Source of the DNA: Agelas oroides
Taxonomy: Eukaryota > Porifera > Demospongiae > Agelasida > Agelasidae
NCBI GenBank assembly: GCA_949130485.1
Contig: OX422184.1
Coordinates: forward strand, 7,234,655 to 7,298,654
Direction of reading: 5' to 3'
DNA: 64,000 nt
Shown here in pieces: positions 1 to 14,238 of this stretch. The position numbers were made by a program, and so were the translations under genes. Under the pieces are notes generated by a model. The model had not been told where the DNA came from. It made no database searches and saw nothing but the letters and a program-made list of their open reading frames with translations. Each line of letters begins with the position of its first letter. Position 1 is the first letter of the stretch.

Positions 1-41
1 ATCCATTGTGTCTGTCTCTCTCCTAGCACAGCAACCTGGTC

Positions 42-71
42 TAGTGTGTGTGTGTGTGCGTGTGTGTGTGC

Positions 72-111
<40 letters not shown>

Positions 112-214
112 GCATGTGTGCGTGTGTGTGTGCACATGTGCGTGTGTGTGTGCACATGTGCGTGTGTGTGTGCACATGTGCGTGTGTGTGTGCACATGTG
201 CATGTGTGTGTGCA
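42..214. repeat. (GT)n microsatellite with GTGTGCACAT variants
   Basis: Almost pure GT/TG dinucleotides, with a higher-order unit of about 20 bp near 120-205 (GTGCACATGTGCGTGTGT). The cysteine/valine-rich reading frames here are products of the repeat, not genes. A short CCGA tetranucleotide run follows at about 288-311. Confidence 0.95.
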
Positions 215-862
215 TTGGGGGAGATATAATTGGGGCGAGCCTGAGTGGGCCCCACACTAGCGTGGTCTACGGGAACACGTGCATCGACCGACCGACCGAC
301 CGACCGACCAACCAACCGTGTCCGTCCCATTCACGTGATACTGATACGTTGCACGTGCCCACGCTGCCACGCTCATGTCCGTGGTGGTGAATAGTGCAGT
401 GCGTAGTGGTGATAGCTGCAAGACTGAGAACGCCGACGATGGGAAAGCAAAAAGCTGAGACACCCGCACAACAAACTGCGAGGCTGGAATGAGAGAGAGA
501 CCAGCAAACCTCTTCATAGCTACTTGCGCTTCCTTGTTGGTGTCGCCATCCTTGGCTTTCATGTACGTTAGTTTTTCTCGCCGGTCACTTCACACAAACC
601 CCTTTTCACACATTTCTACATAAGCACATGCCCACACCGAATTTTGGACAAGACCACACGTAATGCATACAGACGTGCGCGTGCATAGACGCCACCCTCT
701 CGTTTAGCATGCCATGCCGCACCACGCCGTGCCACAACACAGCTCAGGCTCGTCCCCAGCGATGATCATCTGTCTAGTATTCTAGTGGCCAACTAGCAAC
801 ATAAAAGCAAAGCTAAGCACTGTACCAGAGAACATGGTTTTACGCCATTGGTAAAAACTTAC
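215..862. other. Probable intron of the leucyl-tRNA synthetase gene
   Basis: The splice donor at 862/863 opens an intron that must run leftwards past the window edge, because the next expected block of the enzyme (the conserved DTMDTFVDSSWYY region) is not found here. A 101-codon minus-strand frame at 257-562 does not resemble the enzyme and has no recognised domain. I see no other feature. Confidence 0.5.
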
Positions 863-5448
<4,586 letters not shown>

Positions 5449-5600
5449 CTGTATGGAGGCACGGGAGTCACTACATTCACGGAATTCGCTTTTTTCACAG
5501 CGGTTGCACCCACGTCACGTTGAAGCACGGAAATTATAGATCACGTGATCTTCGTAGTCGTCCGGCCGGCCAGCCCGTGCGCCTTGCGCAACCACTCCCT
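5449..5600. promoter_or_regulatory. Putative 5' region of the synthetase gene
   Basis: Sequence immediately upstream of the LARS2 start codon. It is locally CG-rich (for example CGTCCGGCCGGCC at about 5559). No TATA box or defined element is identifiable; it is called a promoter by position only. Confidence 0.3.
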
Positions 5601-5726
5601 TGTCTGATCTGGAACCAGATCAGAGGAGGTTGGACACGCTTACGGACGTGCACGGAACTCCGTGTCACGTATGGTTTGTAAACATTGCCAGATCAGCGTG
5701 GCGACGGCTCTCGAAGGGCGTTTTTG

Positions 5727-6867
5727 AACAAAGAAGACAGTGGTGATGGGACTCACACCAAAATGATGCACATTCTATATACTTTCTGATGATATCCATA
5801 TTGTTGGTGACATCCCATACAAATTTGAAGCTATACGGCTTTGAAGTCAACTGTTTGTGCAATATCAAAATATGTGGTAAATAGGAGCCCATATCTTCCC
5901 GTCAGATTATGCTATCGTGACAGAACTTGAAGCCCTTTCCATGTACTTTGTGATGATCTCCACACTGTTGGTGACACCCCATACAGATTTGGAGTAATCC
6001 AGCTTTGAAGTTGACTATAATTGTGAAGACATAAATCTGGATAAAACTCAATCACCCATATCTCCTCAACAAAGAAGACAGTGGTGATGGGACTCACACC
6101 AAAATGATGCATATTCTGTGTACTTTCTGGAAATATCAACATTGTTGGTGACACCCCATGAAGGTTTAACAGCTTTGAGGTCAACCATGTTAGTGCAATA
6201 TCCGAATATGGGTAAAATTTAACCACCTGACAGTGTATATCTTCTGAAAAAGAGACGGAAATGATGGGACTCACACCAGATGGCTAAGAAGTCAACTATG
6301 TCTGTGAAACTTTGAACTACCAACATCTTAGCCATAGGCTATGGAGTGAGACTACCAATATCATTGAGGACAGTGCATGCATGATGCATGAGACTTAACC
6401 TAATCTACGAATTTCTATGTGATATTCACCAGAATGCATTCATGTGTAAACCTACTGCATCAAACCATGTTCTAATGAAATGACCTCATTCATAGGCCTT
6501 CCCTGCCTCCAGCATATTACCACAGACCTTCTCCATTTGGTAAACGTTTGATGTAGCTAGAGAAGGTATGAGAATGAGAGACTATTAATAGTGTCGCCAT
6601 TGAAGTGGAATCATCGATATCAGTTATATTATCACTTTCACATTGTTGGCTATACTTAAGTAGATAATATCTACTTTCAAAAATAAATGGGACATCACCA
6701 CTATGAGTAGGTATCATCAGAAAGTACATTGGAAAGGGCTTCATTTTGGTGCACGTTCTGTCACAATAGCATAATCTGACCGGAAGATATGAGCTCCTAA
6801 ATTGGAGTCTATTTTCACATTTCCCAAATCTTGTCAACTTTCAAAGCTCCAAAACCAATGGGGGTGT
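5727..6867. repeat. Degenerate repeats of about 150-200 bp
   Basis: The phrase AAGAAGACAGTGGTGATGGG with ACTCACACCAAAATGATGCA recurs (about 5730, 6067, diverged at 6245). The segment with AGATTATGCTATCGTGACAG (about 5905) returns inverted at about 6760-6785. This is the internal, apparently non-coding body of the surrounding inverted-arm repeat. Open frames here overlap the repeat units and lack domains. Confidence 0.6.
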
Positions 6868-7014
6868 TGTAATGGTCACCAAGAGAGAACGTGCCGTATC
6901 TTTAATAATACATAATCAATCACTGCACACGTGCACAACCATGAATAATATTATAACAGTTAATTGACAATGAGTAATAGTTAGTTAATGGATGTGATAG
7001 TTCCCATCATTACA
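6868..7014 (-). repeat. 3' LTR of the Gypsy element
   Basis: 147 bp. Shares GAGAGAACGTGCCGTATCTT and ATGGATGTGATAGTTCCCAT with the other LTR. It has an 8-bp extra block (GGTCACCA) near its left edge and lacks the roughly 40-bp insertion of the right LTR. Confidence 0.88.
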
Positions 7015-7029
7015 TCTCCCCTTCCATGG

Positions 7030-8458
7030 AAGTAATGTCAGAGACGCGGGGTGTACAGCTTAGCATAGCTGTATGGATGTGCAGTTTTCCGTTGTGATCG
7101 ACGCAGTGTAACTGAGGGTGCTGGTTCGTATTCTTGGTTTGTGCTTTCCTCTTGGGTCTGCTTTTGCTCTTGTTCGTATCTCTCCTCTTCCTCGTCGCTT
7201 GATCCACCATCATCAAAGCCTGGTTCGGTCTGACGTTCACTATGTGTACGTGTTGGTCGGAGGTGTCGACGGTTTCTACGGTAAGTCTGGCCATCTGGAG
7301 TGATGATCAGGTATGATCTGGGAAGTTTGGTATTGGCCAAGATCGTGGCTGGCAGCCACAAGCGACCTTTTTGAAAGCTCACTGTGTCTCCTTGTTTTAG
7401 TGGTATGAGTGGCTGAGAGTGCTTGTCGTAGTGATACTTGGTTGGCCCGTTGTTTGGTAAGCTCTGACTGTACTTGCGACGGAGGAATAGTTTTTGGAAG
7501 GAGAAGTTTGTGTGCGGTAGGTAGCAGGGTTCGGGTGCGTCTTCCCATTAACCTTTGTACAGGGGATCCCAGCAGACTGTCTGTTGGTGTGTTGCGAAAC
7601 TCAAGCAAGGCAAGCTGGAAGTCACATTTTCCAGCTTGGGATTTGTGGAGGAGTTTGAACAGCTTTTTCAACTTTCCCGTTTGATTGGGGGTAGTGTGGG
7701 CTGCTAGGCTGGTGATCAAACTGGTACTGTATCAAGAACTGGTCGAATTGGTGGTTGGAGAACTGAGGGACGTTGTCTGATACGAGTATATTTGGTATTC
7801 CATGTCTTGCAAATTGGGACTTGCAAATTTCGATCACGTGTTCGCTAGTGGTTTGCCTTAGTCTGTCTGCTTCAATGAAGTTGGAGTAGTAATCCACCAT
7901 GATGAGATAGTGCTGCCCTTCAATGAAGTTGGAGCAGTAATCCACCATGATGAGATAGTGCTGCCCTTCAATGAAGTTGGAGCAGTAATCCACCATGATG
8001 AGATAGTGCTGCCCTTCAATGAAGTTGGAGTAGTAATCCACCATGATGAGATAGTGCTGCCCTTCAATGAAGTTGGAGTAGTAATCCACCATGATGAGAT
8101 AGTGCTGCCCTTCAAACTCACACAGGTCTATTCCAACTTTCTCCCATGGCCTTTCGGGTACGGGATGAGGTAGGAGGGGCTCCCTAGGATTGTTCCGCTT
8201 GTAGGTGGAGCAAGTAGTGCAATTGTTGATGAGGTCTTTGATCTCTGCATTCATTCCGGGCCAGAAGATAATATCTCGTGCTCGCCGTTTGCATCTGTCA
8301 ACTCCGAGGTGTGAAGTTTCAGCATGGTTGTGCGCATGGAGGTACAATGACTCTACTTCCTTTGAAAAGGATGCCGTGGTGGTAGGTGATCTCATCGCGG
8401 TAGCTCCAAAAGGGTTGAGCTCCAATTGGAACATTCGATTTCTTTTCTGGCCATCCAT
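7030..8458 (-). pseudogene. Gypsy integrase remnant with internal repeat expansion
   Basis: Shows the HHCC zinc-binding end (HNHAETSHLGVDRC...CTTC), the first catalytic Asp region (GIDLCEFEG), the second (VSDNVPQFS, with Val where Gly is usual) and the Glu region (PHYPQSNGKVEKA). A frameshift follows at about 7680 and another at about 7440, then a C-terminal GPY/F-like stretch (PRSYLIITPDGQTYRR) to 7038. Between the first and second catalytic blocks a 16-residue segment is repeated five times, which would disrupt the catalytic fold. Confidence 0.87.
7871..8117 (-). repeat. 48-bp tandem repeat x5 inside integrase
   Basis: Units begin at 7871, 7919, 7967, 8015 and 8063 and are nearly identical (one Tyr/Cys variant). 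Each encodes EGQHYLIMVDYYSNFI or its Cys variant and keeps the reading frame. This segment normally occurs once, around the first integrase catalytic strand. Confidence 0.97.
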
Positions 8459-8639
8459 TCTGGACAGTGTGTACGAGATCGGTGAGTGCCAGGTCTGCCT
8501 TTGTGCTCTGTTTGAATTCTTCCAGTTTGGCTTCAGTGATAGGTATTCAGGGTATGGAGGATGTTGATGTCGTACTCTTGGTACTCTAAATCATCTGCCA
8601 GGTCCGGGAGAGGTGATCTGGAGAGAGTGTCAGTGACAA

Positions 8640-9665
8640 GTAACTCCTTGCCGGGTTTATATGAGACCTGTATGGCGTATCTTTGAACAGACATGATCAT
8701 TCATTGGAGACGGGCAGGTGCAGCATGTATGGGTTTGCGTAGGATAGACTCAAGAGGTTTGTGGTCTGTCTCGACGGAAACGTGAGGTAGTTCATATATG
8801 TAGTCTTGCAATTTGTGGCATCCGAATACGATGGCGAGCATTTCTTTTTCTATTTGTGCATAATTCTGCTGTGCTGGTGTGAGAGACTTGGAGGCGTATG
8901 CTACGGGGTGGTCATCTTGGAGTAGGACTGCGCCCATACCTTTTGAGCTGGCGTCAACAGAGATTGTGGTTGGTTTTGATTGGTCAAAGTACTTGAGACT
9001 TGGGTGGTTTGTCGCCATGTCCTTCAGTTGGTTGAGGGCTTGCATTTGCTGTGTGTCCCAATGCCATTCAGTGTTCTTCTCAAGAAGGACCCTGAGGGGA
9101 GCCAAGATCTCGGAGTGGTTGGGGATAAACTTTGAGAGATAAGTTGCCATACCTAGGAATCTTTGGAGCTCCTCCTTGTTTGTGGGGCTTCTCATGTCTC
9201 TGATGGCTTGGACCTTTCTTGGGTCGGGTTTGATTCCTTGCTCACTTCTGTTTGATCTGGCTTTTATCCTTGTTCAGTTTGAGGTTTCGTGATTGGGCAC
9301 ATTGGAGTCTGGTGTCGTGTTCTTCCTCACTGGCTTTTATCCCACATGAGTATGTCATCTACGACGACTTCGACTCCTTCGATGTCCTCGAATATCTCGG
9401 ACATAATGGTTTGGAAGATGTCTTGTGCTGAGCAGATGCCGAAGGGTAGTCTTTTGAACATATATCGACCAAATGGGGTGTTGAATGTGCATAGTTTGCA
9501 GCTTTCACGGTCTAGTTTGACCTGCCAGAATCCAGAACTGGCATCGAGAACTGAGAAGTATTTGGCGTTGGGCATTCGAGCCACTATCTCTTCGACTGTT
9601 CTCATGGGGTAGTACTCACGTTTGATGGCTCTGTTTAGGTCACGGGGGTCTATGCAGATGCGGAG
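8640..9665 (-). pseudogene. Gypsy reverse transcriptase and RNase H remnants
   Basis: 9327-9665 holds the RT fingers/palm, including LPFGICSAQ and a VVVDDIL catalytic block. A stop and frame disruption follow at about 9200-9330. 8701-9195 then continues the thumb and the RNase H-like region (SVDASSKGMGAVL, YASKSLTPAQQNYAQIEKEM, ETDHKPLESI). A TGA at about 8698 breaks the frame again inside RNase H. Family assignment is secure; the reading frame is not functional. Confidence 0.87.
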
Positions 9666-11078
9666 TTACCCATTCTTCTTTATGACAGTCACCATGGAGT
9701 TGACCCAGTCAGTGGGTTCATACACTCGTTTGATCACATCCAGGCGTTCCATGCGTTCTAGCTCCTTCTTCACTTTTGACCGGATTGTTACTGGGACTTT
9801 TCGAGGTGGGTGGATTACAGGTTTGCAGTTCGGGCCCAGTTCAATGTGGTGTGTAACTTCGGTGATGCAACCAAGGCCATGGAAGGTGTCAGCGTATTGG
9901 TTCAGTGCGTCGTTTGTTAGCACTTCTATGCGTTTTATCAGCTGCATCTCTACGCAGGTGTGTATGTCAGACACGTTGTTAATGACCTCGAATTCGACTG
10001 GCCAGTACTTGCCTTTGTATTCGCATAGCAGGGTGGTCCTGCCAATGGAGTTGAGTCTGTATCCTCCGAATGCGACGAGTCTGGATTTGGAGCTGTGTAG
10101 TGGTTGTTGGCTCAGTTGGTGGTAGGTTTTTGATGACATTACGTTGCACTGAGCACCGGTGTCGATCTTGAACCTGGCGTTGTGTGAGTTTATTTTGATG
10201 GTGACATTCCAGTCCTTTTTGTTCTTTCCTTCGACGGTGGCAATTAGCATGTCATCTTCACTTGACTCATCTTGGTTGAGCTCTTGTATTTGTGGGGGCC
10301 TGGCTTGTGTTTTCAATCGGCATACTTTGGCAAAATGATTTCGACGGCCGCATTTACGACAGTTGACTCCATAGGCGGGACATCCTTGTTGAGGGTGGTG
10401 CCGCCCACCGCAGTAACCACATTGTGTTGATTTGGTTGGTTCTGCTTGTGGGTGTGGTTTGTTGGCAGTTCGGCGTTGCGTCCTCTTTACGAGCTCCACT
10501 TCTTTGTCATCAATATCGGTTGTTGTGTGTTGATTTGTTGCCGACATTAGTTTCATCTGGGTGGACGTGGCTTCGTCAGTATGGCATATATCTAGGGCTC
10601 CTGCCAGTGTGAGGTCTGCTTTCTTGAGTAAACGAGACCTTGTTTTGTCGTTGATGATACCGCACACGAAGCGGTCTCTTATTAGGCTTTCGGTGAGGTC
10701 CCCGAACTCGCATGTCTTGGCTTTGCCACGTAGATCTGTTACGTATTCGTCAATAGTTTCACCTGGTTTTTGGTTCTGTGTGTTGAATACGTGTCGTTCC
10801 CATGTGATGTTCTTTCGTGGGATGCAGTAAGCTTCAAATTTCTCTAGTAGCTTGTCTAGCTTCTGGGCGTCGCCCTCGTTCTCGAAGGTTAGCGTGTTGA
10901 ATACGTCCAGGGCGTCGGGCCCCGCGAGGTGAAGGAAAATGGCGGACTTGACCTCATCACTGGCAGCTGTCTTGCCCGTGGCCGTCATGTATATCGTGAA
11001 GCGTTGTTTCCATCTCCGCCATTTCTCGGCGAGGTTTCCGTGTAGTACAAGTGCCTCTGGTTGTTGAAGTTGTTCCAT
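9666..11078 (-). pseudogene. Gypsy gag-protease (5' part of polyprotein)
   Basis: The frame opens at ATG 11078, overlapping the end of the primer-binding site, and runs to a TAA at 9666-9668. In order it shows a gag/capsid region; two Cys/His clusters (CGYCGGRHHPQQGC and CRKCGRRNHFAKVC, the second a typical zinc knuckle); an aspartic protease site (IDTGAQCNVM); and the start of reverse transcriptase (HPPRKVPVTIRSKVKKEL...). The TAA interrupts RT where a lysine codon is expected, since homology resumes in the same frame immediately after it. Confidence 0.88.
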
Positions 11079-11094
11079 CCCACCTCTGACACCA

Positions 11095-11277
11095 TGTAAT
11101 GAGAGAACGTGCCGTATCTTTAATAATACATAATCAATCACTGCACACCAGTGTTGTTTTAGTATAGGGTTTGTGCTTTTAATTATTGCACACATATACA
11201 ACCATGAATAATATTATAACAGTTAATTGACAATGAGTAATAGTTAGTTAATGGATGTGATAGTTCCCATCATTACA
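11095..11277 (-). repeat. 5' LTR of the Gypsy element
   Basis: 183 bp, adjacent to the primer-binding site and gag start. It carries an internal insertion (around 11150-11192) absent from the partner LTR. Confidence 0.88.
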
Positions 11278-11650
11278 GGCGTCACCCCCACAAATGCACA
11301 TCACTGGAATCATCCGTCTTTCTACTTCCATCCAACGCAAGTCCGAGCTCCATAGCCCGTTGCGTTACTGTGGAGCTACAACTGCTCAAAGTACCGTCCT
11401 CCAGGTCATGTTAATCACGCTCTGGGTTTAACTCACTCTTGCTGCGAAGTTTTGACTCCCCAGCGCCACAGATACACAGGAGCAGTAGGGTCCCATCTCA
11501 ATTATCCGCAAACCAAGTATGATGCTCGTACATGTTCTAGTTCCCGTAGAAAAACGCACTTCGAGAGCCGTCGCCACGCTGATTTGCTAGCCATACGTGA
11601 CACGGAGTTCCGTGCACGCCCGTAAGCGTGTACCTCCTCTAGTCTGGAAC
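11278..11650. repeat. Inner arm and end of the inverted-arm repeat
   Basis: 11440-11575 is the reverse complement of 21896-22050 (shared ATGGGACCCTACTGCTCCTG and GTATCTGTGGCGCTGGGGAG). 11576-11650 is the TIR-like arm also seen at 5610 and 20314. This was the insertion target of the transposon at 11651. Confidence 0.7.
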
Positions 11651-11726
11651 TAGCCTCGTCCCAGGCCCCGCCCAAAAATTGGGGAAAGGGCCTGGTAACA
11701 CCTCCCGTATGTGCCGAGTCAGCATA
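11651..11726 (+). repeat. Left terminal inverted repeat of transposon copy A
   Basis: About 70 bp matching the right end in inverted orientation (19816-19886 plus 20307-20313 around a nested element). It contains the subterminal hairpin CCAGGCCCC...GGGGAAAGGGCCTGG. The right end has an 8-bp extra block (AAAAATTC region) before CCCGTATG. Confidence 0.88.
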
Positions 11727-11730
11727 TTAC

Positions 11731-11771
11731 CATAGATAATAGAGACTCGTTACGAGTCTCTATTATCTATG
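11731..11771. repeat. Perfect 41-bp palindrome
   Basis: Two 20-nt arms (CATAGATAATAGAGACTCGT and its exact complement) around a single T. It lies just inside the left end of copy A and is absent from the right end, so it is a later insertion or a hairpin-type mini-element. Confidence 0.95.
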
Positions 11772-11997
11772 ATATTACGCAACTCATCCTAATAATCACA
11801 TTCCAACGTCATAACGTTGCGTCGCGTGGCAAGTGAGCTATGGCGTCGCCGTCCTGCAGAGTGTGTGGAAAGTCCTTGCCAAGAAGTGATCAGAGGCGAG
11901 TCCTGGGAGGCGAAAGTAGCAGCTTATCAAGCGCAAATGCTACCGAGTTTCTGAAATTTGTGGGCACTTCTATAGTTGAGAGCGCTCATGGTTTGTA

Positions 11998-12439
11998 CAC
12001 TGTAAAAATTTTTGGGTTGTTTCAACCTGTTAAGGGTTGTCTGAGTTGCACACATGTACAGAGGAGTAATAATAATTCTATAAATATCACATTTCAAACA
12101 AATAAGCAATTTGTTCAACAAAATGTAAGAAATTAGCTTGCTTGGATGTGACATACCATATAAATGTGAACCACAATTGAGCAATTTGTTCAAGAAATTG
12201 GCATGTGACGTTACAAATTTGTTCCTTCCTATGTAATGTCACATCAAAGCATAGCTCGATTTCTTGAACAAATTGCTCAATTTGTCCTTACTATCTAGTA
12301 TGTCCTATCAAAGCAGGCTAATTATGTATAATTTGTTCAACAAATTTCTCAGTGATAGTTCAGCATTACTCCTACATACATGTGTGCAACTCAGACAACC
12401 CTATAAACTGGTTGAAACAACCCAAATTTTTTTACAGTG
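11998..12439. mobile_element. Tc1/mariner-type MITE in transposase exon 1
   Basis: 442 bp with long inverted repeats starting CACTGTAAAAA(A/T)TTT and a TA duplication on both sides (11996-11997, 12440-12441). Inner repeats of GAACAAATTGCTCAATTG also pair, so most of it can fold. It interrupts the coding sequence after SAHGL. Confidence 0.88.
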
Positions 12440-12617
12440 TATGCCGTCAACCATGCTTCGCTTCGCTGGAAAGGGACGCAAAAGTTTGCTTGGCCTCAAA
12501 AGCACCGTGAACACCCTGAGAGCTCAACTGAGTCTGACTCCTGTCAGCATAGCGATCACAGTTCTAAGTCAGGAACCGCCGAGTCTGCAGCTTGAAACTG
12601 CAGCTACCTCATCTTGC

Positions 12618-12800
12618 CCTATGGGTGGAGGTGATGCGGGTCCTGTGGGTGGAGGTCCTGTCGGTGGTGATATGGGTCCTGTCGGTGGAGGTGATACGGG
12701 CCTTGTGGATGGAGGTGATGCAGGTCCTGTGGATGGAGATGATACAGGTCCTGTGGATGGAAGTGATACAGAACCTATGGATGGAGGTGATGTGCATCCT
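12618..12800 (+). repeat. In-frame coding minisatellite in the transposase gene
   Basis: Degenerate units of about 24 bp encoding Gly/Asp/Pro-rich repeats (GGDAGPV-like, later DGDDTGPVD). They form a flexible acidic linker between the N-terminal Cys region and the body of the putative transposase. Confidence 0.85.
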
Positions 12801-13603
12801 GTGAATACGGGCGCTGCAGCTGGAGATGATATTGTTGGTGGAAGGTTTACACCAAGGCCTAAAGCAAAGAGGTCGCTTAGCTATGGAACTCCCCAAAGCA
12901 CAAAGAAGGCACTTCCACTAAAGGTACTCTATATTAAGAGTCAAGAAGTGTTAGATTTAGTAGTAGTGTGTACGTAATGTAACGGTAAGTGTATCCTTTT
13001 GTTGCAGGTGATCGTTGGCTCCCACAGAAAGACTTCAGTATATCGAGTGCGAACACCATACAAGAAGATTGTGAAATGCATCCGCTATAGGGATCCTAGC
13101 ATGCTTGCTCGCTCTGTGCTCAAAGTACCTGCATTAAGTGATGCAACCAAGAAAGAAGTCACAAAAATTGTGCGTAAAGAAAGTGCCCTATTGTGCACCA
13201 AAACATCTCTTTTGAGGGTAATGTCCATTGAAGACCTTCTGCGATTCAGATGGAGTACATTTGCAAGAGAAGCTGAGAAGCATGCACCAACCCTAACAGC
13301 AATTGTTGCTGCTATAGTGGAACCCACCACCAAGTTTCGTCGCAAGAGGCCGAGTAGACTAGCAGCAGTTGGAACAGGCCTGTCAATCCTCTTGCGTGAG
13401 AAATGTCACTCGTTATGCCTGCCACAGACATTGAACTCAGTTGCTATGTATGCAGGACATGCTCCTAAGCAGGTGAGTAGTCAACGCTCCAAATTTGGAA
13501 GTTGATTTATTTGCAGTTTTGGTGCTAATTAGCCTGGTTGTTTGGCCATTTAAGACAGAAGCTAACTTTTATTATCACACTGTAGCCCATTCCCAAACTG
13601 CAC

Positions 13604-14238
13604 TAGCCTCGTACCCAGGCCGTTAATTAGGAAAAACGGCCTGGCAACTTCTCCGAGTTCAAACTGTTGACTTCCGCTGCACTGGAGTTGTCAGTACCAA
13701 TCAGATTTCAGAACGCTTCACGTGACAGTTGTGCAGAATTTTAATTGCGTCATAAATGCATCACAGTATTAATATACCCGTCCCGTGGTACCGCTAGCGC
13801 TTGGAATGACGCTTTTGTTCGAACTCCTTCCGTTGACTTGTGTGCAACAACTACAGTGCCTGCGGACAAAACGGATTCTTTATGAAAAAGGACCAGTTCG
13901 AGAGTAGCAGTGTCAGGTACTAGTTTAGTACTTACTGTCAGTCGGACACATCGACATCGGTGAGCAAGAGCGAGTCTACTGCAAGCAGTTCGTCTACAGA
14001 TGACAAGTAAGACAGTAACCATCCAATATAAGCCTGTAACGAGTCTACTGGCAACAACAACGCGCTTGCACAATTACGAACAGTCACGTGGCTACGATTA
14101 AATATCACATGCATTATCCAATATTCATGGCTTGTATGGGTGCAGCTGTAATCTTTTTCACGTCACATCCGTATACAGTTTGAACCCGGGTAAGTTGCCA
14201 GGCCGTTTTTCCTAATTAACGGCCTGGGTACGAGGCTA
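13604..14238. mobile_element. Non-autonomous TAGCCTCG element in intron 3 of the transposase
   Basis: 635 bp. Inverted ends of about 60 bp (TAGCCTCGTACCCAGGCCGT...) with the hairpin CCAGGCCGTT/AACGGCCTGG. Perfect 9-bp duplication AAACTGCAC (13595-13603 and 14239-14247). It shares ends and duplication length with the host transposon but encodes no recognisable protein; a 107-codon minus frame inside has no domain. Confidence 0.93.

Larger units (their letters stand above)
6868..11277 (-). mobile_element. Ty3/Gypsy-like LTR retrotransposon (dead)
   Basis: Two LTRs (6868-7014 and 11095-11277, TG...CA in transcript sense) flank a gag-protease-RT-RNaseH-integrase region on the minus strand. A primer-binding-like site (TGGTGTCAGAGGTGGGA, 11078-11094) abuts the right-hand LTR, and a purine tract (7015-7026) abuts the left-hand one. 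Flanks are GGTGT on the left and GGCGT on the right, compatible with an eroded 5-bp duplication. The LTRs differ by a roughly 40-bp indel, and the coding region carries stops and frameshifts, so the copy is old and inactive. Confidence 0.93.
5605..11650. mobile_element. Repeat with about 100-bp inverted arms, split by a Gypsy element
   Basis: Arm 1 (about 5610-5725) and the reverse complement of arm 2 (about 11556-11650) share GAGGAGGT-GACACGCTTACG, then GTGCACGGAACTCCGTGTCA, ending GGCGACGGCTCTCGAAG. A third copy of the arm runs 20314-20419. Removing the Gypsy element (6868-11277) would leave an element of about 1.6 kb. No transposase is visible. The exact ends and the superfamily are not resolved. 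Confidence 0.5.

Noticed and set aside
8..260. Cys/Val-rich overlapping frames
   Set aside because: They are translations of the GT microsatellite in three frames.
257..562. 101-codon minus frame as a further LARS2 exon
   Set aside because: No similarity to the part of the enzyme expected after exon 13, and splice borders do not fit.
7871..8117. CRISPR-like direct repeats
   Set aside because: Head-to-tail 48-bp units without spacers, inside a retrotransposon integrase in eukaryotic DNA.
9622..10125. 167-codon plus-strand frame
   Set aside because: Antisense shadow of the Gypsy gag-pol region.
6868..11277. Intact retrovirus or active retrotransposon
   Set aside because: Nonsense codons, several frameshifts and an integrase repeat expansion; no envelope gene seen.
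12609..12896. Minus-strand Thr/His/Arg repeat frame
   Set aside because: Antisense of the coding minisatellite in the transposase gene.
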